Shown: positions 5,836-11,596 of the stretch, in pieces
How the letters are laid out: the number at the start of each line of letters is the position of its first letter
How positions within the stretch are numbered: the stretch's first letter is position 1
From: an uncultured Bacilli bacterium
GTDB lineage: Bacteria > Bacillota_I > Bacilli_A > RF39 > UBA660
DNA length: 11,596 nt
Assembly: GCA_904502155.1 (NCBI GenBank)
Contig: CAJGDV010000031.1
Coordinates: 1 to 11,596, forward strand
Direction: 5' to 3'
The notes under the pieces: generated by a model
Database searches by the model: none
Seen by the model: only the letters and a program-made list of their open reading frames with translations
Told to the model about the DNA's origin: nothing
Translations under genes and position numbers: made by a program

Positions 5836-7652
5836 ATACATCTATACCATTATTTTGCCTAACATATATTTTGGCTTTATTATTTATTTTTTATTCTAAA
5901 AAACAAAAAATAAATCTTGAAATTAAATATTTCTTATATTTGTCTTTTATTAATATAGTAGGGCTTGTAATTGAAGTTATAAGTTTTACTTTAGTTGATG
6001 TTTTTAATTCAAAACCAGTATTTTTATTAGCTTTAGTACATAAATTTTATTATATTTATCACTTTGTGTGGTTAGCAACTTTTTCTAACTATGTCTTTTT
6101 AATTATCAAAAAGAAAAAAAATGAAACAGATGAAAAATTTATTGAAAGAAACAAAAAGGGAAGAAAATTCTTCCTTATACATGTTTATGTAGTAATTTTC
6201 TTAATTGCAACAATGCATTATGATTATACAGATGGATTATATCCACATGAATTTTCTATTTCTACAAAAATAGCATTTTATATTTATGCTTCAATAAATA
6301 TAATTTATTATTTATTTATGATACACCAAACTAAAGAACATCGTTCTAATAAGAAATTACAACCACTTTATTCAGTATTATTATTTACAATTGTTATGAT
6401 GATAATTCAAATTAGTTTTGATTATGCTATTATAATTACAGCTGCAGAAACTTTTGTTTGTATTATGATTTATTTATCAATGGAAAACCCAGATCTAATT
6501 ATGTTAGATAAAATTGAAAATATTAAAACGATTTCACAAAAAGCTAATGAAGAAAAAACATTATTCTTATCAAATATGAGTCATGAAATAAGAACACCAC
6601 TTAACGTTATAATGGGGTTATCAGAAGAAGTTAAAAACAAAGATTTAGAACCTGATGAACTTGAAAAAGTTAATGATATTATTATTTCATCAAATAACTT
6701 ATTAGAACTTGTAAATGGAATTTTAGATATATCTAAAATTGAAACAGGTAAATTAGAAATATTTGAAAGTAATTATAGTTTTGAAAAAATATTTAAAGAA
6801 TTAGTAACACTAACAAAAATTAGAATAGATGATAAATCATTAAAATTAAAAACAAGTTATGATAGTAAAATACCTTCTATTTTAAGAGGTGATAAATTAC
6901 GTGTTAAACAAGTAATATTAAATGTTTTAACTAATGCTGTAAAATATTCTGAACACGGAACAATTGAATTTAAAGTAGATTGTGAAATTAAAGAAAATAT
7001 ATGTCTTTTAAAAATTATTGTTAAAGATCAAGGAAAAGGTGTAAAAAAACAAGATATTCCTAAATTATTTACTAAATTTGAACGCCTTTCAGAAGAAGGA
7101 GGTCAAATAGAAGGAACAGGACTTGGTCTTCCTATTTCAAAAAAAGTATTAGAACTTATGAAAGGTAAAATTGATGTCGAAAGTGAAATAAATAAAGGTT
7201 CAACTTTTACTATAACTTTACCTCAAAAAATAATTGAACTTGAAAAACCATTAATTGAGTTAAATAATTATAATAATGATTTAAAATTTCCTAATAAAGA
7301 AATATTAGTAGTTGATGATAATGATCTTAATTTAAAAGTAGCAAAAAGAAAATTAGAAGCATACGATATTAAAGTAGATTTAGTATATTCTGCGATGGAA
7401 TGTTTATCTAAATTAAAAAATAAAAAATATGATTTAATTTTAATGGATGATATGATGAGTGAAATGACAGGAACAGAAGCTATGAAAGAAATTAAAGAAG
7501 AAGGAATTACAAAAACTCCAATTGTTGTTTTAACTGCTAATGCTATTGCGGGAATGAGAGAAAATTATATGAGTGAAGGATTTGATGAATATCTTTCTAA
7601 ACCAATTGATAATGAAGAATTAAAACGTGTTTTAATACAATTTTTAAAGTAA
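5832..7652 (+). CDS. Membrane-bound hybrid histidine kinase with C-terminal receiver (second of a pair)
   Basis: The protein has 606 residues and is a paralogue of the kinase just upstream, with the same architecture throughout. About seven hydrophobic segments lie within 5-216, and the sensor domains are themselves related (INNIGLITEL at 41-50 upstream, FINIVGLVIE at 39-48 here). HisKA carries His251 in SHEIRTPLN. The HATPase domain has Asn364/Asn368, DQGKGV (399-404) and GTGLGL (428-433). The receiver has Asp495-Asp496, phospho-acceptor Asp539 in MDDMMS, Thr568 and Lys590. Serine replaces the usual Pro after the MM of the receiver, and the G1 motif is DQGKG in place of DTGIG; neither removes a catalytic residue. 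The 4-bp overlap with the upstream gene implies near-equal synthesis, which would suit a heterodimer or relay. No Hpt or DNA-binding regulator is encoded nearby. Confidence 0.93.
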   Translation: MNTSIPLFCLTYILALLFIFYSKKQKINLEIKYFLYLSFINIVGLVIEVISFTLVDVFNSKPVFLLALVHKFYYIYHFVWLATFSNYVFLIIKKKKNETDEKFIERNKKGRKFFLIHVYVVIFLIATMHYDYTDGLYPHEFSISTKIAFYIYASINIIYYLFMIHQTKEHRSNKKLQPLYSVLLFTIVMMIIQISFDYAIIITAAETFVCIMIYLSMENPDLIMLDKIENIKTISQKANEEKTLFLSNMSHEIRTPLNVIMGLSEEVKNKDLEPDELEKVNDIIISSNNLLELVNGILDISKIETGKLEIFESNYSFEKIFKELVTLTKIRIDDKSLKLKTSYDSKIPSILRGDKLRVKQVILNVLTNAVKYSEHGTIEFKVDCEIKENICLLKIIVKDQGKGVKKQDIPKLFTKFERLSEEGGQIEGTGLGLPISKKVLELMKGKIDVESEINKGSTFTITLPQKIIELEKPLIELNNYNNDLKFPNKEILVVDDNDLNLKVAKRKLEAYDIKVDLVYSAMECLSKLKNKKYDLILMDDMMSEMTGTEAMKEIKEEGITKTPIVVLTANAIAGMRENYMSEGFDEYLSKPIDNEELKRVLIQFLK

Positions 7653-7681
7653 AACTTAGATATTTTCTAAGTTTTATTTTT
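7650..7681 (+). terminator. Rho-independent terminator of the histidine kinase operon
   Basis: An 11-bp perfect stem, TAAAACTTAGA (7650-7660) with TCTAAGTTTTA (7666-7676), and a 5-base loop are followed by TTTTT. The TAA stop of the kinase gene (7650-7652) is the first three bases of the stem. Confidence 0.8.
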
Positions 7682-7691
7682 GTATACTTTA

Positions 7692-7700
7692 TGATATAAT
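7692..7700 (+). promoter_or_regulatory. Extended -10 promoter of the ftsK operon
   Basis: TGATATAAT (TGn plus perfect TATAAT) lies 11 bases beyond the preceding T-tract. Initiation near 7707 gives a leader of about 20 bases before the ATG at 7727. No -35 consensus is seen at the expected distance. Confidence 0.6.
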
Positions 7701-7726
7701 TAGTTTGGAAAGTAGAGTGTGAGTTT

Positions 7727-9940
7727 ATGGCTAAAAAGAAAAAAAGAAAAGAAGAAAAAAAGCCAGCATCATATCAAGTTGAATTAGTTGGTATGATACT
7801 TATACTTATTGCTATAATAGGTATTTGTGAATTTGGAATTGTTGGTACTTTTTTTAAAGGTTTTGCTGCCTTTTTAATTGGTGAATGGTATATTTTATTA
7901 TTTCTATTTTTACTAATTATTGGTGCTTATATGATTGTAAAAAGAAGTAAACCTAATTATTTTACATCTAAACTAATTGGGTTATATATCATGCTTATGG
8001 CTGTATTAGTTCTTTTACACTTGCCTTATGGTGATTATGAAGGTTTTAATATTATTGTAAAAACTTTTGAAAATATTTGCTCTTTTATTAAAAATCCAGA
8101 AAGTAGATTATATGGAGGTGGATTAATAGGAGGGGCATTATTTACTATTTTTACTTTATTATTAGATAAAGAAGGAACTAAGGTAGTAAGTATATTCCTT
8201 TTAATAATTGGTTTTATTATGTTTAGTGGAAAATCAATTTATGATGTAATAGCATATATCAAAGAAAAAGCTAAAGACGGAAAAGAAAAATTATCACAAA
8301 AAGATAAACTTGAAATTACTAAAGCAGAAGATGATTATGAAGAGGATTCTAATGTTCTTACTATTACTTCAATGGAAGAATTAACGGGTAAAACGTCTAA
8401 ACCAGAAGAAGTTAAGGAAGAAGTTAAAGAAGAAATTAAAGAAGTGGTTGTTGAAGAAGAAATTGAGGAAGAAAATAAAATATATTTCCATCCTCCAATT
8501 ACTATATTAAATAAACCACAAAAAAATAATAACCGTGAAAATGAAGATGCTATTGAAATTAATGCTCCAATTCTTCAAACAGTATTAAAAGATTTTGGAA
8601 TTGAATCAAAAGTTGTTTCAGCTCACGTAGGGCCTTCTGTTACTCAATATGAATTAGATGTTAAAAATGGTACTAAATTAAGTAAAATTTTATCATTAAA
8701 TAAAGAAATAGCCTTAGAATTAGCTGCTAAAGATGTTCGTATTCAAGCTCCAATTCCTGGCAAAAAAACAGTTGGTATTGAGCTTCCTAACAAGAAAAAT
8801 TCAATGGTAACAGTAAGAGAAGTTTTAGAAAGAATACCTAGTAGTTTAAATAATAGCAAACTTGCTGTTACATTAGGTAAAGATATTATGGGTAATCCAC
8901 AATATTGTGAAATTAATAAAACACCACATTTACTTGTTGCTGGTTCTACAGGTAGTGGGAAATCAGTATGTATAAACTCATTTATAACATCAATATTAAT
9001 GAGAGCTAAACCTGATGAAGTTAAATTAGTTTTAGTTGACCCTAAAAAAGTAGAATTATCAATGTATAATGGGGTTCCACATTTACTTGCACCAGTTGTA
9101 ACCGATGCTAAAAAAGCAAATATAGCACTTAAAAAAATGGTACAAGAAATGGAAAGAAGATATGATTTATTTGAAGCTAGTGGTACTAAAAATATTGCTG
9201 GTTATAATACATATGTAGAAAAGAAAAATGAGACATTACCTGATGGTGAAAAACTTAAAAAAATTCCTTATATCGTAATAATAATTGACGAACTTGCAGA
9301 TTTAATGTTAGTTGCTGCAAAAGAAGTTCAAGATTCAATTATGAGAATTACTCAAATGGCTCGTGCTGCAGGTATGCATTTAATTGTTGCAACACAAAGA
9401 CCATCAACTAATGTAATTACTGGGGTTATTAAAGCAAATATTCCATCAAGAATAGCTTTTGCAGTTTCTTCAGGAATTGACTCAAGAACTATTTTAGATG
9501 CACAAGGTGCAGAAAAACTTTTAGGAAAAGGGGATATGCTATTTTTACCACAAGGTGAAAATATGCCTCTTAGAATTCAAGGAACTTTTATTTCTGATGA
9601 AGAAATTAAAGATGTAGTAGATTTTGTTATAAAACAACAAAAAGCACACTATGATGAAACATTAACAATGGATGATGAAGAAATGAATGCTACTTCAATG
9701 GTACCTGATGAAAGTAATGAATATGATGGTAGTGATGACCCACTTTATGATCAAGTATTAGAATATGTAGTAACATGCGGAAAAGCTAGTGCATCATCTG
9801 TTCAAAGAAGATTTAGAATTGGATACAATAGAGCTGCAAGTATAATGGATAAACTATTTGAACGTGGTATTATTGGTCCACCAAATGGCTCTAAGCCAAG
9901 AGAAGTATTAGTTAAATTACAAGGTAATGGGGAGGAATAA
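7727..9940 (+). CDS. ftsK: FtsK/SpoIIIE-family septal DNA translocase
   Basis: The protein has 737 residues. A Lys-rich N-terminus (MAKKKKRKEEKK) precedes four likely membrane segments (about 20-48, 53-71, 80-99, 132-167), which anchor it at the septum. An acidic, repetitive linker (about 200-250, with repeated EEVKEE-like units) leads to the alpha/beta motor. Visible motor motifs are Walker A GSTGSGKS (406-413, Lys412), Walker B IIIDELADLM (518-527, Asp521/Glu522) and ATQRPS (555-560). The C-terminal gamma winged helix is at about 672-735, the part that in this family reads chromosome-orienting sequences. FtsK/SpoIIIE hexamers pump chromosome DNA through the closing septum. The length is typical of Bacillota homologues, which are shorter than E. 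coli FtsK. The ribosome site before the ATG is weak (GTGTGAG). The downstream gene follows after 3 bp, so this is the head of an operon. Confidence 0.95.
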   Translation: MAKKKKRKEEKKPASYQVELVGMILILIAIIGICEFGIVGTFFKGFAAFLIGEWYILLFLFLLIIGAYMIVKRSKPNYFTSKLIGLYIMLMAVLVLLHLPYGDYEGFNIIVKTFENICSFIKNPESRLYGGGLIGGALFTIFTLLLDKEGTKVVSIFLLIIGFIMFSGKSIYDVIAYIKEKAKDGKEKLSQKDKLEITKAEDDYEEDSNVLTITSMEELTGKTSKPEEVKEEVKEEIKEVVVEEEIEEENKIYFHPPITILNKPQKNNNRENEDAIEINAPILQTVLKDFGIESKVVSAHVGPSVTQYELDVKNGTKLSKILSLNKEIALELAAKDVRIQAPIPGKKTVGIELPNKKNSMVTVREVLERIPSSLNNSKLAVTLGKDIMGNPQYCEINKTPHLLVAGSTGSGKSVCINSFITSILMRAKPDEVKLVLVDPKKVELSMYNGVPHLLAPVVTDAKKANIALKKMVQEMERRYDLFEASGTKNIAGYNTYVEKKNETLPDGEKLKKIPYIVIIIDELADLMLVAAKEVQDSIMRITQMARAAGMHLIVATQRPSTNVITGVIKANIPSRIAFAVSSGIDSRTILDAQGAEKLLGKGDMLFLPQGENMPLRIQGTFISDEEIKDVVDFVIKQQKAHYDETLTMDDEEMNATSMVPDESNEYDGSDDPLYDQVLEYVVTCGKASASSVQRRFRIGYNRAASIMDKLFERGIIGPPNGSKPREVLVKLQGNGEE

Positions 9941-9943
9941 AAT

Positions 9944-11107
9944 ATGATTTTAGCAGTATGTAATGATCCTAAAATATTAGAATTAGTATTAATGACTAAA
10001 ACAGCTATTTCTCTTCTTCAAATAATAGCTCCACTTGGAGTTGTTGTATTTGCAAGTATAGATATTATGAAAGCTGTAATGGCAAAAGATCAAGATGGAA
10101 TTAATAAACAAATTAAACATATTCCAAAAAGATTAATTGCTATGGCAATATTATTCTTTGTTCCAACATTTGTTGATTTATCAATGAAAGTTATAGATTC
10201 AAGTTTTGATTATACAACTTGCTTTACCCAAGCTTCAAACGAAAATATTGAAAGTTTATATCAATCTATCGTTAAGGAAAAAATAGCATATGCTAATGTT
10301 GTAATGGGAGAAGCAAATTGGAAAAGCTTTGATGCTGAAAGATATACTGATGAAGCTAAAATAGCTTTATTAAATGTTAAAGATGAACAAGTAAAACAAT
10401 CACTATCAGCAGAAGTTAAGGCTCTTGAAGAAAAAATAAAACAAAGAAAAGCTGAAGAGAAAAAAGCTTCTGAAGAAAAAACAACATTAGAACTCGATAA
10501 AGATAAATATAATCCACCAGATAATAGTAATCCTGGAGGACCAAATAATCCTGGAGACCCAAGTAATCCAGGTAATCCAGGGACATCACCTGGTTCAGGA
10601 AGTGTTCCTTACTATAATCAATGTGATGAACCTTGGGGGAAAACAACATTTTATACAGGTACTTATTGTAGACAATCATGTGGTGCAACAAGTCTTGCAA
10701 TGGTTGTATCAGGTATTGGTAATAATAGCAAAGCTACGCCAAATGTAATAGGTGATAAAATGAAGGCTATGGGCCTTCCAGCAACTTTTGTAAGCCATGA
10801 TGCATTTACAAATTCTTCATTCCTTTCATATTTTGGTATTAAAGGAACAAGAATAAATGGAAGTAATAAAACAACAGTTTTAAATAAATTTACTGAAGTG
10901 CTTAATAATGGTTCACCAATCATAATCAACCTTCCAGGACATTATGTTGTAGTTGACCATATAAAAGATGGAAAATACCATATGTGGGACCCAGGTTCTA
11001 GAAGTTATAATGGATATTATACTGGTGATGGTTTATGGAAAGAAATTTTAGATTATAAAGGAAGAGGGAATCCAAGATATGCATATTTCTATTTTGAAAA
11101 AAAATAA
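9944..11107 (+). CDS. Membrane-anchored extracellular C39-like cysteine peptidase with two-segment membrane module
   Basis: The protein has 387 residues; the start is fixed by GGGGAGGAAT, which overlaps the end of ftsK. Two hydrophobic segments (about 18-44 and 63-84) flank a basic loop (KDQDGINKQIKHIPKR). By the positive-inside rule both termini are outside, with Cys6 and Cys93 on the outer face. The module recalls small VirB2/TrbC-type pilin-like proteins, but this is only a resemblance. A charged helical stalk (about 100-185), then an Asn-Pro-Gly-rich linker (190-220), lead to a papain-fold domain of the C39-like (Peptidase_C39_2) type. It opens with VPYYNQ (221-226), then shows Cys246 in SCGATS, His333 in GHYVVV and Asp349 in WDPG, a plausible catalytic triad. 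It lacks the ABC transporter of bacteriocin-exporting C39 proteins. Substrate unknown; cell-wall or surface protein processing is an inference. Confidence 0.8.
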   Translation: MILAVCNDPKILELVLMTKTAISLLQIIAPLGVVVFASIDIMKAVMAKDQDGINKQIKHIPKRLIAMAILFFVPTFVDLSMKVIDSSFDYTTCFTQASNENIESLYQSIVKEKIAYANVVMGEANWKSFDAERYTDEAKIALLNVKDEQVKQSLSAEVKALEEKIKQRKAEEKKASEEKTTLELDKDKYNPPDNSNPGGPNNPGDPSNPGNPGTSPGSGSVPYYNQCDEPWGKTTFYTGTYCRQSCGATSLAMVVSGIGNNSKATPNVIGDKMKAMGLPATFVSHDAFTNSSFLSYFGIKGTRINGSNKTTVLNKFTEVLNNGSPIIINLPGHYVVVDHIKDGKYHMWDPGSRSYNGYYTGDGLWKEILDYKGRGNPRYAYFYFEKK

Positions 11108-11596
11108 AATAATTTTCATGCTTTGCTTATCATTTCTATTAACAGGATGTCAAGTAGATTATAATTTAGAATTAGAAGATGTAGTAAAAGAAGAAATAAA
11201 TATAAATGTATCATCTAACATGTATGAAGTAGAGGATAGATTAAATGTTTTAACACCAGTTTTAGATGTATATGAAGAAGGACATAATTATACTAAAACA
11301 AAAAATGGAAATAAACTTACATATACATATACTTATGACAATGACAAATTTAGTGATTCAGCACTTACAGATGCTTGTTTTGAAGATTTTAATTTTATTG
11401 ATAATGATGAATATTATTCAATTACTGCAAAAGGTAAATTTGGATGCTTATATGATAATGAAAAAATAAATCTTAATGTTATTACAAGCAAATATGTTTC
11501 AGAACATAATGGTAAAAAAAATAAAAATACATACACTTGGACGATTGATAAAAACAATAGAGATAATGTTGATATTGAAATTCTTGTTATGAAAAA
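11079..11596 (+). CDS. Lipoprotein, 3' end beyond window
   Basis: An uninterrupted frame of 172 codons runs to the window edge. The N-terminus is a classic lipoprotein signal: basic Lys-Lys-Asn-Lys, a hydrophobic core (IIFMLCLSF) and lipobox LLTGC, with the lipidated Cys encoded at 11151-11153. The most likely start is the ATG at 11079, behind GGAAGAGGG. A TTG at 11094 (giving an MKKNK-type start) or the ATG at 11118 are alternatives, the last too short for a good signal. The gene overlaps the end of the peptidase gene by 29 bp, implying coupling. The mature part is rich in Asn, Asp, Lys and Tyr, predicts as beta strands, and includes a TYTWTIDKNN segment near the edge. This loosely recalls LppM-type surface lipoproteins, but I would not assign that family. 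Two Cys (in DACFED and FGCLYD) could form a disulfide. Confidence 0.8.
   Translation, partial: MHISILKKNKIIFMLCLSFLLTGCQVDYNLELEDVVKEEININVSSNMYEVEDRLNVLTPVLDVYEEGHNYTKTKNGNKLTYTYTYDNDKFSDSALTDACFEDFNFIDNDEYYSITAKGKFGCLYDNEKINLNVITSKYVSEHNGKKNKNTYTWTIDKNNRDNVDIEILVMK

Noticed and set aside
10416..10929. Two overlapping minus-strand open frames opposite the peptidase gene
   Set aside because: They mirror the repetitive stalk/linker and peptidase codons, overlap each other and have no plausible domains.
9944..11107. Bacteriocin-exporting C39 peptidase
   Set aside because: No ABC transporter membrane or ATPase domain is attached or adjacent, and the peptidase domain is C-terminal and predicted outside the cell.
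11266..11469. Plus-strand open frame of 67 codons in another frame of the lipoprotein gene
   Set aside because: Its Ile/Leu/Met-rich composition is the shadow of the lipoprotein frame, which has a clear signal peptide and runs through the whole region.
1..11596. TGA read as Trp, as in Mycoplasma-type codes
   Set aside because: Tryptophan is encoded by TGG throughout, and TGA serves as a stop in ATGA overlaps and just before a terminator T-tract.
1..11596. tRNA, rRNA, CRISPR array, insertion sequence or riboswitch
   Set aside because: No cloverleaf, regularly spaced repeats, transposase motifs or long structured leader were found; nearly all sequence is accounted for by genes and short intergenic signals.

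Overview
This is a very AT-rich, tightly packed bacterial window. The code is standard: Trp is TGG, and TGA ends at least four genes. Shine-Dalgarno sites and sigma-A-type promoters are of the Bacillota kind. Together with an FtsK/SpoIIIE translocase, a Gram-positive-type lipoprotein signal and membrane-anchored surface enzymes, this suggests a low-GC Bacillota lineage close to the uncultured gut Bacilli/Mollicutes-like groups, but not a TGA=Trp Mycoplasma. Placement below phylum is inference.

Left arm (1-2674, minus strand): six consecutive small genes, the last cut by the window edge, all encode diverged members of one unrecognised cytoplasmic protein family of about 130-155 residues. They share four signatures in the same order: H-x-D-A-L, G-[NH]-[VI]-x-[FL], [LF]-P-x-x-[LIMV]-[TSN]-x-x-Q, and a C-terminal F-[ND]-[ILV]-[DN]-N-Y. 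They form three transcription units: a translationally coupled trio (2674 to 1414) behind a near-consensus promoter, a single gene (1353 to 931) with its own promoter and terminator, and a pair (847 to beyond position 1). This array is the most likely undescribed system in the window.

Middle (2756-7652, plus strand): a solitary, short enolase gene (all catalytic residues kept, C-terminal tail missing) diverges from the array across an 81-bp intergenic region. After its terminator and an extended -10 promoter come two overlapping genes for paralogous hybrid histidine kinases. Each has about seven membrane segments, HisKA, HATPase and a C-terminal receiver. Neither has a PAS or HAMP domain, and no DNA-binding response regulator or Hpt protein lies nearby.

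Right arm (7727-11596, plus strand): an FtsK/SpoIIIE DNA translocase gene is followed 3 bp later by a protein with a two-segment membrane module, a coiled-coil stalk, an Asn-Pro-Gly linker and an extracellular C39-like cysteine peptidase domain. A lipoprotein gene overlaps its 3' end and runs off the window. These three look like one operon.

A recurring design appears at unit boundaries. Rho-independent terminator hairpins begin inside the coding sequence, so the stop codon sits in the loop or stem. In three cases a TGnTATAAT promoter for the next unit starts within about 15 bp of the T-tract. No tRNA, rRNA, CRISPR array or insertion sequence was seen, and no stretch over 300 bp lacks a gene.
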